Shown piece by piece: positions 18,254 through 27,721 of a DNA stretch of 64,000 nucleotides. Below the pieces are notes generated by a model. The model did no database searches, was not told the DNA's origin, and saw only the letters and a program-made list of their open reading frames with translations. This stretch comes from an uncultured Pelagibacteraceae bacterium (GTDB lineage Bacteria; Pseudomonadota; Alphaproteobacteria; Pelagibacterales; Pelagibacteraceae): positions 1 through 64,000 of the forward strand of contig CABXUA010000003.1 in the NCBI GenBank assembly GCA_902515355.1, read 5' to 3'. A program made the position numbers and the translations under genes. How positions within the stretch are numbered: position 1 is the stretch's first letter; each line of letters starts with the position of its first letter.

Positions 18254-18961
18254 ATGCTGACTATTTTAATACCTGTGAGAGATGAAATCGAGAATTTAAA
18301 CAATATTGTTCAAAAATTTAATGAAAATTTGACAAGTATTAATTATGAAGTAATTTTTGTTAATGATTTTAGTTCTGACTCAACTTTTGAAAAAGCAAAG
18401 GAAATATGTAATACCAATAAAAAATATAAAGTATTTAATAACGAAAAGAAAGGCTTGGGAGGTGCCTTAAATTTAGGTATTGAGAAAGCAGATGGAAAAT
18501 ATATTTGTATCATGATGTCAGATTTGTCTGACGATATTAATGATCTTATAAAGTATTACAAAATTATAAATGAAAGAGATCTTGATGCAGTTTTTGGGTC
18601 TAGATTTTTAGATACTTCTAAAATAAATGATTATCCAATAAAAAAATTAATCTTAAATAGAATTTTTAATATATTTGTGAAGCTAATCTATTTTAGAAGC
18701 TATAATGATTATACCAATGCTTTTAAAATATACAGATCAGAAGTTTTAAAAAGCTTTATCCCTTTATTTTCGGAAAGTTTTAACGTTTTCTTAGAGATGC
18801 CTCTTAAGCTTATTAATAGAAAATACAAATATGAAGTCATTCCTATAAATTGGAGCAATAGAAAAAAAGGTAAAGCCAAATTTAATATTAAAGAGCTGAG
18901 ATCAAAATATTTATCTACACTAATTCGTTGTTATTTTGAAAAATTTTTGATAAAAAAATGA
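18254..18961 (+). CDS. Family 2 glycosyltransferase (dolichol-phosphate mannosyltransferase-like)
   Basis: A 235-residue GT2 protein. It starts with the typical MLTILIPVRDEIENLNNIV, then VIFVNDFSSDSTF, KGLGGALNLGIEKADGKYICIMMSDLSDD (the DXD-like metal site), and AVFGSRF. It has no C-terminal membrane anchor, so it resembles the catalytic half of DPM1-like enzymes that charge polyprenyl phosphate with a sugar. That would suit the GT39-like enzyme at 14965, which needs such a donor; this link is inference. It is divergent from the two epimerases and probably belongs to the same polysaccharide pathway. Confidence 0.88.
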   Translation: MLTILIPVRDEIENLNNIVQKFNENLTSINYEVIFVNDFSSDSTFEKAKEICNTNKKYKVFNNEKKGLGGALNLGIEKADGKYICIMMSDLSDDINDLIKYYKIINERDLDAVFGSRFLDTSKINDYPIKKLILNRIFNIFVKLIYFRSYNDYTNAFKIYRSEVLKSFIPLFSESFNVFLEMPLKLINRKYKYEVIPINWSNRKKGKAKFNIKELRSKYLSTLIRCYFEKFLIKK

Positions 18962-18962
18962 A

Positions 18963-19046
18963 ATGCATTTATCTTTGCAAAAAGCAATTATACTTTTTTT
19001 TGTTCTAGTATTTTTAATACTGGTGTTGTTTACAATAATTCTATAA
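18963..19046 (+). CDS. Candidate 27-residue membrane micro-ORF
   Basis: An ATG one base after the glycosyltransferase stop opens MHLSLQKAIILFFVLVFLILVLFTIIL. This is a short polar head and then one continuous hydrophobic helix, ending in TAA at 19046, 6 bases into the convergent uppP gene. Placement suggests translational coupling to the glycosyltransferase. No ribosome site is evident. T-rich DNA easily encodes Leu/Phe/Ile by chance, so confidence is low. Too short for the ORF track. Confidence 0.25.
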   Translation: MHLSLQKAIILFFVLVFLILVLFTIIL

Positions 19047-19802
19047 GTAGGCATAATATAATAGAAATGCTCCAAGAAAAATTCTATAAATCACGAATAA
19101 TATTAAATTAAATCTTTTTAGAAATTTTAAAAAAAAGACAATTGTAAAATAAGAAAAAAAACCTGAAAAAATTATTGCTATAAAGTTTATTTGCTTAATA
19201 TCAATGCTTTCAGTTACATGTAAGCTATAAAGTCCATACAAACTCACCACAAGAAGCACTGGAATAGAAAGAAGAAAAGAGATTTTCGCAGCCTCTACTC
19301 TATTAAATCCTAAAAATCTACCTAAGGTTATAGCAATTCCAGATCTACTTACTCCTGGTATTAATGAGATGGCATGAAATAATCCAATTATAATTGAAGA
19401 TTTCAAATCAAGATTTTCTATTTTTTTTGTGTTTTTAAATTTATCACTAATATATAGTAAAATTCCAAAAATTATAGTTGTCCAACCAATTATTTTAATT
19501 CCTCTCAAATAGTTTATTATTTCTAATTTTACTAAAAAAAAACCTAAGCTTAAAATAGGTATAGATGAAATCAAAATTAAAAAAAAAATTCTTTTGTACT
19601 TTATAAAATTCTTTATTTCGTTTCTAAAAAAAACAATAACTGCTATAAATGAGCCAATATGCAAACTAATGTTAGTTAGAAGGTTTTCTTTAGTAAATTT
19701 TAGAAATTCAGATATTATAATTAAATGCGAAGATGAACTAACAGGTATAAATTCAGTGACACCCTGAATTAAGGATAGAACCAAAATTTCCAACATATCC
19801 AA
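19041..19802 (-). CDS. uppP: Undecaprenyl-diphosphatase
   Basis: A 253-residue BacA/UppP family protein. Both family motifs are present: QGVTEFIPVSSSSHL near residues 14-28 and PGVSRSGIAITLGRFLGF with the catalytic Arg-Ser-Gly region. About seven to eight hydrophobic segments. It dephosphorylates undecaprenyl diphosphate to recycle the lipid carrier for peptidoglycan and surface polysaccharides, which fits the glycan block it closes. The common label for bacitracin resistance reflects the same enzyme. Confidence 0.95.
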   Translation of the reverse strand: MDMLEILVLSLIQGVTEFIPVSSSSHLIIISEFLKFTKENLLTNISLHIGSFIAVIVFFRNEIKNFIKYKRIFFLILISSIPILSLGFFLVKLEIINYLRGIKIIGWTTIIFGILLYISDKFKNTKKIENLDLKSSIIIGLFHAISLIPGVSRSGIAITLGRFLGFNRVEAAKISFLLSIPVLLVVSLYGLYSLHVTESIDIKQINFIAIIFSGFFSYFTIVFFLKFLKRFNLILFVIYRIFLGAFLLYYAYL

Positions 19803-19966
19803 TTTTTATAAAACTTTTTGTTATTTTCCAAAGCTATAATGAAAACACATATCTGGTATGCAATTAAAAAAGGCAGAAATACTGCATTTTTATTAAATTA
19901 GGTAAGTATTATTTACTTAAATATTCTATTATATTTGATAAATTTAATCTAAAAACTTTAAAACGT
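19803..19966. other. uppP-gltD divergent intergenic region with a possible leader ORF and hairpin
   Basis: On the plus strand a 20-codon ORF runs from 19839 to 19901 (MKTHIWYAIKKGRNTAFLLN). Inside it is a short hairpin, GCAG (19873-19876), AAATA loop, CTGC (19882-19885), flanked by an A run and a T run like a weak intrinsic terminator. A leader peptide/attenuator ahead of glutamate synthase is possible. The stem is short, so chance is a serious alternative. Confidence 0.3.
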
Positions 19967-21412
19967 ATGTCAAAAAAAATGCTTAGTTTTACAAAGATTA
20001 ACAAAGAAACTCCTTTGAAGAGAGACACTTCAGAGAGAAAAAAAGACTTTCATGAAATTTACAGCGAATACATTAATGAAAAAGCTAAAGAACAGTCAAG
20101 TAGGTGTTCGCAATGCGGAGTACCCTTTTGTCAGATACATTGTCCTCTTCACAACAATATTCCTGATTGGTTAAAGCTTACTGCAGAAGGCAGATTAAAA
20201 GAGGCATATGAACTTTCGCAAAGCACAAATAATATGCCCGAGGTGTGCGGTAGAATTTGTCCGCAAGATAGACTTTGTGAGGGAAATTGTGTAATCGAAC
20301 AATCTGGTCACGGTACTGTTACAATAGGTTCAGTAGAAAAATATATCACCGACACCGCTTGGGAAAAAGGCTGGATCAAACCTATCAAAGTTACTAGAGA
20401 ATTAAAAGAAAGTATAGGAATTATTGGAGCTGGTCCAGCAGGACTCGCTTGCGCAGAGGAAATGAGAAAATACGGTTATAAAGTTACTGTATATGATCGT
20501 TATGATAGATCCGGAGGTTTGTTAATTTATGGAATACCAAACTTTAAGTTAGAAAAATTTGTTGTTGAGAGGAGAACCAAGCTCTTAAAAGAGAGTGGTA
20601 TTAAATTTATTCAAAATTTTGAAGTTGGAAAAGATGAAACTTTAGATGAGATTAAATCTAAACATGACGCAGTTTTAATTGCAACTGGAGTATATAAAGC
20701 TAGAGAAATTGAAATTCCAGGCTCAAATTTAGAAAATATATTCCCTGCTATGGATTTTTTAACAGCATCTAATAGGAAAGGTTTAGGGGACAAAGTAAAA
20801 CTTTTTGACAATGGTATTTTAAATGCAGAAGGCAAAGATGTTGTTGTTATAGGAGGGGGAGATACTGCAATGGATTGTGTAAGAACTGCAGTAAGACAAA
20901 AAGCTAAATCAGTAAATTGTCTATATAGAAGAGATAGGGAAAACATGCCTGGCTCAGCTAGAGAGGTAGGAAATGCAGAAGAGGAAGGAGTCAATTTTAT
21001 TTGGTTAACAAACCCTAAATCTTTTTTGGGAGAGAGAAAAGTGAAAGAAGTAGTAGTCGGCAAAATGAAACTTGGAGAGCCAGATATTTCAGGTAGAAAA
21101 CGACCAGTTCCAATTAAAGATGGAGATTTTAATATAAAAGCTGACTTAGTAATAAAATCCCTTGGATTTGATCCAGAAAATATTCCTAAATTGTTTGACT
21201 GTGAAAATCTTTCTGTATCAAAATGGGGAACAATAAAAATTGATTTAAAAACTATGCAAACTAATATCAATGGAGTATTTGCAGCTGGAGATATTGTTAG
21301 AGGGGCATCGTTAGTTGTATGGGCTATAAGAGATGGAAGAGATGCCGCTATACAAATGGACAAATATATTTCCTCTAAAAGACTAAAAAATAAAAAAGAA
21401 TTTGCAGCTTAA
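19967..21412 (+). CDS. gltD: Glutamate synthase small subunit
   Basis: A 481-residue beta subunit of NADPH-dependent GOGAT. N-terminal cysteine clusters for Fe-S centres: CSQCGVPFCQIHCPLHNNIP and CGRICPQDRLCEGNC. Next comes the FAD site GIIGAGPAGLACAEEM, then the NADPH site VVVIGGGDTAMDCVRTA, and a C-terminal FAD segment GVFAAGDIVRGASLV. It takes electrons from NADPH and passes them to the large subunit to make glutamate from 2-oxoglutarate and glutamine. The stop and the next start share one base (TAATG), so gltB is translationally coupled. The order gltD-gltB is the reverse of that in E. coli. Confidence 0.97.
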   Translation: MSKKMLSFTKINKETPLKRDTSERKKDFHEIYSEYINEKAKEQSSRCSQCGVPFCQIHCPLHNNIPDWLKLTAEGRLKEAYELSQSTNNMPEVCGRICPQDRLCEGNCVIEQSGHGTVTIGSVEKYITDTAWEKGWIKPIKVTRELKESIGIIGAGPAGLACAEEMRKYGYKVTVYDRYDRSGGLLIYGIPNFKLEKFVVERRTKLLKESGIKFIQNFEVGKDETLDEIKSKHDAVLIATGVYKAREIEIPGSNLENIFPAMDFLTASNRKGLGDKVKLFDNGILNAEGKDVVVIGGGDTAMDCVRTAVRQKAKSVNCLYRRDRENMPGSAREVGNAEEEGVNFIWLTNPKSFLGERKVKEVVVGKMKLGEPDISGRKRPVPIKDGDFNIKADLVIKSLGFDPENIPKLFDCENLSVSKWGTIKIDLKTMQTNINGVFAAGDIVRGASLVVWAIRDGRDAAIQMDKYISSKRLKNKKEFAA

Positions 21413-24400
21413 TGAACAATTATCTCAAAAATAAAAAATATCTCTTACAAAACAATGCTTATGATCCATCTTTAGAACATGAAGCTTGCGGAGTAGGAAT
21501 GATAGCCACAACAGATGGCAAAAAAAGTCGTCAGGTTGTTGAGTATGGTATTGAGGCTTTAAAAGCTGTTTGGCACAGAGGTGCTGTAGACGCAGATGGA
21601 AAATCAGGAGATGGTGCAGGTATAAAATTAGAAATTTCACCTGAATTTTTTAATCAAAAAATTTTAGAAACTGGGCATAAACACGATGAAGATAAAAGAA
21701 TATGCGTAGGCATGGTATTTATGCCTAGAAATGATTACGCTGATCAAGAAAAATGCAGATCAATTATTGAGACGGTTTTATTAAGTAAAAATTATTACAT
21801 TTATGGCTGGAGACAAGTTCCAGTAAACCCAAAAGTGCTCGGGCCTACAGCTGAGTCCAATAGGCCCGAAATTGCTCAAGTTCTTTTTAGAAAAAATGAG
21901 ATTATAAAAACAAATAATTTGGAAAGAGATCTTTACGAAGCTAGAAAAAAAATTGAAAAACTGGCGAGAGAAAGCCAATTAAATAGTTTTTACATCTGTT
22001 CATTGAGCTCTAGGTCAATAGTTTACAAAGGAATGTTTTTAGCTGAAGCGCTTGCAGATTTTTATATTGATCTAAAAGATAAAAGTTTTAAATCAAGATT
22101 TGCAATATTTCATCAAAGATATTCCACTAATACTTTTCCAAGTTGGGATTTAGCTCAACCTTTTAGGACTTTAGCACATAACGGAGAAATAAATACGCTA
22201 AAGGGTAATGTTAATTGGATGAGAATTCATGAGCAAGATATGTCTAGCAAGATTTTTAAAAACATTGAGGATTTAAAACCTGTTATTATTCCTGGAAACT
22301 CAGACTCAGCATCATTGGATAATGTATTTGAATTATTAACTCACTCTGGAAAGCTTGCCCCTTTAATAAAACTAATGATGATCCCAGACGCTTGGTCAAA
22401 ACGAAGCAAAATTGTTCCAAAAAATCATCAACAATTATTTAATTTTTTAAATAGCACAATTGAGCCATGGGATGGGCCCGCCGCGATTTGCGCAACAGAT
22501 GCAAAATGGGTTTTAGCTTCCGTAGACAGGAATGGATTGAGACCCCTTAGATATACAATTACTTCTGATGGTTTGATATTTGCTGGTTCAGAAACAGGGA
22601 TGATAAAAATTCCAGAAGAGAATATAATTAAAAAAGGACGGCTAGGACCTGGAGAGTTAATAGCAGTAGACCTTAAAGAAGGTAAATTATATCAAGATAA
22701 AGAAATTAAAGATTACATTTCAAAAGAATACAAACAGTTTAATAACCAAATTGTTGACTTAGATAAAAAATTAAAAGTTAATAGTGAAGAAATAAAATAT
22801 TCAGGCAATAATCTTAGGAGAAGACAATATTTATCTGGTTACAGTATTGAAGATCTAGAGCTAATCCTTCATCCGATGGTCGAAGAAGGTAAAGAAGCCA
22901 CTGGATCGATGGGAGACGATACACCTGTCGCAGTTTTATCAAGCCATTTTAGACCCATTTCTCATTATTTTAGACAAAATTTTAGCCAAGTGACAAATCC
23001 ACCAATAGATTCTCTTAGAGAAAACAAGGTAATGAGCCTTAAAACCAGATTTGGGAATTTGGGTAACATTCTTGATTTTAACAATCTTACCCAAGAAGAT
23101 ATTTATGTATTGGATAGTCCGATACTCACTAATACACAGCTAAAAAAATTTAAAAAACTTTTTTCAAAAAAAATTAAAACAATAGATTGCACTTTTGACG
23201 TAGGAGAAAGCTTAAAAAACAATCTACAGATAATCAAAGAAAAATCAGAAATAGCAGTGAGAGAGGGAAGTACTACTTTAATATTGAGTGACAAAAATAT
23301 ATCTGAAAAAAGGGCAAGTATTCCAATGGCTCTAGCTGTTGGAGCAATAAATTCAAACTTGGTTAAATTAGGTTTAAGAGGATATTGTTCTTTAAACATA
23401 GAGACCTCAGAAACTTTAGACACTCATTCTTTTGCAGTATTAATTGGAGTTGGCGCTACCACAGTTAACCCGTACCTCGCCATAGATAGTATCCATCAAA
23501 GATTTGAGAAAAATTTATTCGGCAAATTAACATTCAGTGAAGCAGTAAACAGATTTAAAAAATCAATAGAAAATGGATTGTTAAAGATAATGTCAAAAAT
23601 GGGCATTTCAGTAATTAGCTCTTATAGAGGAGGGTGTAACTTTGAAACAGTTGGATTAAGCCGAGCATTGGTATCAGATTATTTTCCAGGAATGATCTCA
23701 AGAATTTCAGGAATTGGATTAATTGGAATTGAGAAAAAGATTAAAGAGTTGCATGAAAAAGCTTACAAAAAAGATGTTTTAATATTACCAATTGGAGGGA
23801 TTTATAAATATAGAAAAACAGGTGAAAATCATCAATTCCAAGGCAAATTAATACATACCTTGCAGCACTCAGTTACTACTGGCTCCTATAAAGTATTTAA
23901 AAAGTATACAGAGGGCATTAATAGTATGTCACCAATAAATCTAAGAGATCTATTAGATTTTAAAAAATTAAATAGTCCAATAGATAAAAGAGAGGTAGAA
24001 CCTATTGAGAATTTAACAAAAAGATTCGGAAGTGGAAGCATGTCACACGGAGCTTTATCTGCTGAAGCTCATGAAACTCTAGCTGTCGGCATGAATAGAG
24101 TAAAAGGAGCTTCATGCAGTGGAGAAGGCGGAGAGGATCAAGCAAGATTTAAAACACAAGCAAATGGAGATAGTGCAAATTCAAGAGTAAAGCAAGTTGC
24201 TTCAGCTAGATTTGGAGTTACAATTGATTACCTTAATAATTGCAATGAGATAGAAATAAAAATTGCTCAAGGCGCAAAGCCTGGAGAAGGGGGGCAATTA
24301 CCTGGCTTTAAGGTTACTAAAGAAATAGCTAGATTAAGACATTCAACGCCAGGAGTAACTTTAATTTCACCTCCTCCTCATCATGATATTTATTCTATAG

Positions 24401-25911
24401 AGGATTTAGCTCAATTAATTTATGATTTAAAACAAATAAATCCTAAAGCTAGAATAGGTGTCAAACTAGTTGCTTCTACAGGTATCGGAACAATCGCAGC
24501 TGGGGTAGCCAAAGCCAAAGCAGACGTAATTTTAATATCTGGACATTCTGGGGGAACAGGCGCAAGCCCACAAACTAGCGTTAAATACGCTGGCATACCT
24601 TGGGAGATGGGATTGACAGAAGCTAATCAAATTTTAACTCTCAACAACTTAAGACACAAGGTAACTCTTAGAACAGATGGAGGAATTAAAACTGGCAGAG
24701 ATGTAGTTATAGCGGCAATGATGGGAGCTGAAGAATTTGGCATGGGAACCTCATCTTTAATTGCTATGGGTTGTATAATGGTGAGGCAATGTCATTCGAA
24801 CACTTGCCCAGTAGGAGTATGTTCTCAAGATGAAGAATTAAGAAAAAAATTTACAGGAACTCCTGAAAAAGTTGTAAATTTTTTTAGATTCGTAGCTGAA
24901 GAAGTAAGAGAGATTTTAGCATCTTTAGGCTTTAAAAATTTGAATGAAATAATTGGAAGAACTGATTTACTAAAACAAATTAGCAGAGGTTCGCCAAATT
25001 TAGATGATTTAGACTTAAATCCTTTATTAGTAAGAACTGATCCAGGCGAAAACAAAAGATATTGTGAAAAAAAAAATATCAATCCGGTTCCCGATACTTT
25101 AGATGAAAAAATATGGTCAGACATAAAAAATGATATTAATAAAGATAAAGTAAAAGAGTGCGAGTATAATGTAGAAAATACACATAGAGCAGTAGGAACA
25201 AGATTATCACATTATGTTTATAATAAATTTGGCAACAATGCTCTAAAAGAGAATAATTTAATTATTAAACTTAAGGGGTCTGCTGGACAGTCTTTAGGAG
25301 CTTTTTTAGCCAAGGGAATAAAAATTATTATGAACGGAGACTCAAACGACTATGTAGGCAAAGGCCTTTCCGGCGGTACAATTGTTGTCAAACCAATGGA
25401 TAAAAGCAAGTTAATTTCAAATGAAAACACAATAATAGGAAACACTGTTTTATATGGGGCTACAAATGGAAAACTATTTGCTTCTGGAAAAGCTGGAGAA
25501 AGATTTGCAGTTAGAAATTCAGGAGCCTTAGCTGTGGTGGAGGGATGTGGATCAAATGGATGCGAATACATGACAGGAGGAACTGTTTGTGTTTTAGGAG
25601 GCGTAGGAGATAATTTCGCTGCAGGAATGACTGGAGGGATGGCTTTTATCTATGACGAAGATAATACTTTTGACAAATACGTAAATTCCACTTCAGTAAT
25701 CTGGCAAATACCACAAACAGATTATTGGATAAGTCATTTGGAAAAACTAATTAAAGATTATTTTTCGGAAACTAATTCTAATGTAGCAAAAAAAATATTA
25801 GGTAATTTCAAGAACGAAATTAAAAATTTTAAACAAGTTTGTCCGATTGAAATGTTAGATAAGTTAAAAAATCCAATATCAAAGAAACAATTGTCATCGA
25901 TTAGAGCTTAA
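21412..25911 (+). CDS. gltB: Glutamate synthase large subunit
   Basis: A 1499-residue alpha subunit of GOGAT, full length for the family. A 25-residue propeptide precedes the N-terminal nucleophile Cys26 in EACGVGMIA of the glutaminase domain. HNGEINTLKGNVNWM and GDGAG are also glutaminase elements. The FMN/synthase domain has GEGGQLPGFKV and ISGHSGGTGASPQTS; CHSNTCPVGVCSQDEELRKKF gives the 3Fe-4S cluster. The C-terminal GXGXG beta-helix domain includes GKGLSGGTIVVKP and GGTVCVLGGVG. With GltD it is the main ammonia-assimilation exit from glutamine to glutamate. Confidence 0.98.
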   Translation: MNNYLKNKKYLLQNNAYDPSLEHEACGVGMIATTDGKKSRQVVEYGIEALKAVWHRGAVDADGKSGDGAGIKLEISPEFFNQKILETGHKHDEDKRICVGMVFMPRNDYADQEKCRSIIETVLLSKNYYIYGWRQVPVNPKVLGPTAESNRPEIAQVLFRKNEIIKTNNLERDLYEARKKIEKLARESQLNSFYICSLSSRSIVYKGMFLAEALADFYIDLKDKSFKSRFAIFHQRYSTNTFPSWDLAQPFRTLAHNGEINTLKGNVNWMRIHEQDMSSKIFKNIEDLKPVIIPGNSDSASLDNVFELLTHSGKLAPLIKLMMIPDAWSKRSKIVPKNHQQLFNFLNSTIEPWDGPAAICATDAKWVLASVDRNGLRPLRYTITSDGLIFAGSETGMIKIPEENIIKKGRLGPGELIAVDLKEGKLYQDKEIKDYISKEYKQFNNQIVDLDKKLKVNSEEIKYSGNNLRRRQYLSGYSIEDLELILHPMVEEGKEATGSMGDDTPVAVLSSHFRPISHYFRQNFSQVTNPPIDSLRENKVMSLKTRFGNLGNILDFNNLTQEDIYVLDSPILTNTQLKKFKKLFSKKIKTIDCTFDVGESLKNNLQIIKEKSEIAVREGSTTLILSDKNISEKRASIPMALAVGAINSNLVKLGLRGYCSLNIETSETLDTHSFAVLIGVGATTVNPYLAIDSIHQRFEKNLFGKLTFSEAVNRFKKSIENGLLKIMSKMGISVISSYRGGCNFETVGLSRALVSDYFPGMISRISGIGLIGIEKKIKELHEKAYKKDVLILPIGGIYKYRKTGENHQFQGKLIHTLQHSVTTGSYKVFKKYTEGINSMSPINLRDLLDFKKLNSPIDKREVEPIENLTKRFGSGSMSHGALSAEAHETLAVGMNRVKGASCSGEGGEDQARFKTQANGDSANSRVKQVASARFGVTIDYLNNCNEIEIKIAQGAKPGEGGQLPGFKVTKEIARLRHSTPGVTLISPPPHHDIYSIEDLAQLIYDLKQINPKARIGVKLVASTGIGTIAAGVAKAKADVILISGHSGGTGASPQTSVKYAGIPWEMGLTEANQILTLNNLRHKVTLRTDGGIKTGRDVVIAAMMGAEEFGMGTSSLIAMGCIMVRQCHSNTCPVGVCSQDEELRKKFTGTPEKVVNFFRFVAEEVREILASLGFKNLNEIIGRTDLLKQISRGSPNLDDLDLNPLLVRTDPGENKRYCEKKNINPVPDTLDEKIWSDIKNDINKDKVKECEYNVENTHRAVGTRLSHYVYNKFGNNALKENNLIIKLKGSAGQSLGAFLAKGIKIIMNGDSNDYVGKGLSGGTIVVKPMDKSKLISNENTIIGNTVLYGATNGKLFASGKAGERFAVRNSGALAVVEGCGSNGCEYMTGGTVCVLGGVGDNFAAGMTGGMAFIYDEDNTFDKYVNSTSVIWQIPQTDYWISHLEKLIKDYFSETNSNVAKKILGNFKNEIKNFKQVCPIEMLDKLKNPISKKQLSSIRA

Positions 25912-25916
25912 AAAAC

Positions 25917-26672
25917 CTATAAATTAAAAATTCTTAATCTATCTAGTTCTTTTAAAATTTTTTTTATATTTTTTTTAGAAGACAAACTATGGTTGCCATT
26001 TTTTACCACCACAATTTTCTTTTTTGCTTTTGGAAAAATTTTTAAAATTTTTCTTGAAAATGACACTGGAACCACTTCATCTTTACTTCCATGAAACAGC
26101 GTAACATTAATTTTCATATTAATTTTTTTATTCAAAACTTTATTTTTTTTTCCATCCTCTATAAGTTGTTTTGTAATTGGGTATGTATAACCTCCATGTT
26201 TAATCTCAGAAATTCCCTTTTTACTTATTTCATTTTTAATTTTTTTAGGAAATTTTTTCCACATTAATCTAGATAAAAATTCTGGTGCTGAACCAATACC
26301 AACAAATCCTTTTATTTGTTTTTTAAAATGTTTAAATTGAATTATTGATATCCAAGCTCCCATACTTGAACCGACTAAAATAAAATTATTTTTTTTTACT
26401 ATTTTTTTTATTGAAATCCTGATGTCCTTAGACCATCGACTAATATTTCCTTTAATAAATTTTCCCGAAGATTTTCCATGACCAAAATACTCTACCGCTA
26501 AAAAACCCAATTTATTTTTTTTTGCATATTTATAGAATGCTTTTGGTTTTTCACCAGTTATATCTGACTGAAAACCAGGTAAAAAAATAATATATATATT
26601 TTTTTTGTAATAATTGTCTAAATATCTAAGTTTTTCAGTTTTTGACATTTTCAGATATTTAAATTTTTTCAT
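25917..26672 (-). CDS. Alpha/beta hydrolase
   Basis: A 251-residue alpha/beta-hydrolase fold protein. FLPGFQSDITG near residues 30-40 gives the oxyanion region, GSSMGAW carries the nucleophile Ser103, FHGSKDEVVPV the acidic residue, and NGNHSLSS the His. The triad is complete. Very lysine-rich and AT-rich codons, as elsewhere. Closest in pattern to serine aminopeptidase S33/BAAT-like hydrolases. Substrate unknown. It converges with gltB with only 5 bases between stops. Confidence 0.85.
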   Translation of the reverse strand: MKKFKYLKMSKTEKLRYLDNYYKKNIYIIFLPGFQSDITGEKPKAFYKYAKKNKLGFLAVEYFGHGKSSGKFIKGNISRWSKDIRISIKKIVKKNNFILVGSSMGAWISIIQFKHFKKQIKGFVGIGSAPEFLSRLMWKKFPKKIKNEISKKGISEIKHGGYTYPITKQLIEDGKKNKVLNKKINMKINVTLFHGSKDEVVPVSFSRKILKIFPKAKKKIVVVKNGNHSLSSKKNIKKILKELDRLRIFNL

Positions 26673-26743
26673 ATAAATTTTGTTGAGTTTAATTGATAAT
26701 ATATAATCACAATTAAATAAAATATGAATAAAAAAAAAGATAA

Positions 26744-27721
26744 ATGAATATTTTGCTTACAGGAGGAGCTGGATATATTGGTAGTCAAACGACATTTGCA
26801 TTAATTGAAAAAGGTCACACAGTAACAGTAATAGATAATTTAATTACTGGAAATTTTAATCTGGTTCCAAAGAAGGTCAAATTTTTAGAAGCTGATATAT
26901 CAGACGAAACTAAAATCAAACCTTTATTACGAGAAGATAAATTTGATTTAGTAATGCATTTTGCAGGACTTGTAAGAGTAGAAGAGTCTTTAAAGAATCC
27001 AGAAAAATACTATCTTTACAATTTTGAAAAAGCAAAAAAATTTTTTGATATTTGTATCAACTCTGGTCTCAAGAAAATAATTTTTTCCTCAACTGCAGGA
27101 ATATACGGAGAAAATAAAAAAATGAAAAAAATTAATGAAGATGATAAGCTTCTTCCCTCCAATCCTTACGCAAAAAGTAAATATGAATTGGAAAAATATT
27201 TAACAAACATTACAAAAAAAAAAAATTTAAGCTGTGTAATTTTGAGATATTTTAATGTTGCTGGAGCGGATAAAAAAAATAGAACAGGACTGATTGCTCA
27301 AAATTCAAATAATCTGATAAAAGTAATATGCGAAGTGGCGGTAGAAAAAAGAGAAAAAATCACAATAAATGGAAATGATTACAATACGACAGATGGAACT
27401 CCAATAAGAGACTTCATCCATGTAGAAGATTTATCTGATATGCATTTAATTATAGCTGAAAACTTAAAGGATAATAATCAAACTTGTATATATAATTGTG
27501 GTTATGGTACTGGATATTCAGTAGGAGAAGTTATCAATGAAATGGAAAAAATTTTACAAAGAAATTTGAAAAAAGAATATGGACCTCGAAGAAAAGATGA
27601 TATCCCATATTCCGTTGCAGACAACAAAAAATTTCAAAAAAAATTCAATTGGATGCCTAAGTATAATGATTTAAGCTACATACTTAAATCTGCTTTAGAA
27701 TGGGAAAAAAAAATCAAATGA
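26744..27721 (+). CDS. galE: UDP-glucose 4-epimerase
   Basis: A 325-residue extended SDR. GGAGYIGSQT is the NAD motif; MHFAGLVRVEESLKNPEKYY, SSTAGIYG, NPYAKSKYELE (YxxxK) and RYFNVAGAD are classic GalE signatures, as is GTPIRDFIHVEDL. It interconverts UDP-glucose and UDP-galactose (or the N-acetyl forms) for surface glycan. Its TGA overlaps the ATG of the next glycosyltransferase (ATGA), so the two form a coupled pair. The starting ATG at 26744 itself overlaps the end of a 7-codon ORF at 26724, probably by chance. Confidence 0.93.
   Translation: MNILLTGGAGYIGSQTTFALIEKGHTVTVIDNLITGNFNLVPKKVKFLEADISDETKIKPLLREDKFDLVMHFAGLVRVEESLKNPEKYYLYNFEKAKKFFDICINSGLKKIIFSSTAGIYGENKKMKKINEDDKLLPSNPYAKSKYELEKYLTNITKKKNLSCVILRYFNVAGADKKNRTGLIAQNSNNLIKVICEVAVEKREKITINGNDYNTTDGTPIRDFIHVEDLSDMHLIIAENLKDNNQTCIYNCGYGTGYSVGEVINEMEKILQRNLKKEYGPRRKDDIPYSVADNKKFQKKFNWMPKYNDLSYILKSALEWEKKIK

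Noticed and set aside
20611-21363. 250-codon minus-strand ORF opposite gltD
   Set aside because: It is a mirror of the gltD frame; the translation is Ser/Pro/Leu-rich with no domain, and gltD is certain.
23760-23950. Break between gltB glutaminase and synthase domains
   Set aside because: The ORF is continuous and all GltB domains are present in order.
26724-26747. 7-codon ORF (MNKKKDK) ending in an ATGA overlap with the galE start
   Set aside because: Could be a coupling mini-ORF, but it is an A-run and probably chance.
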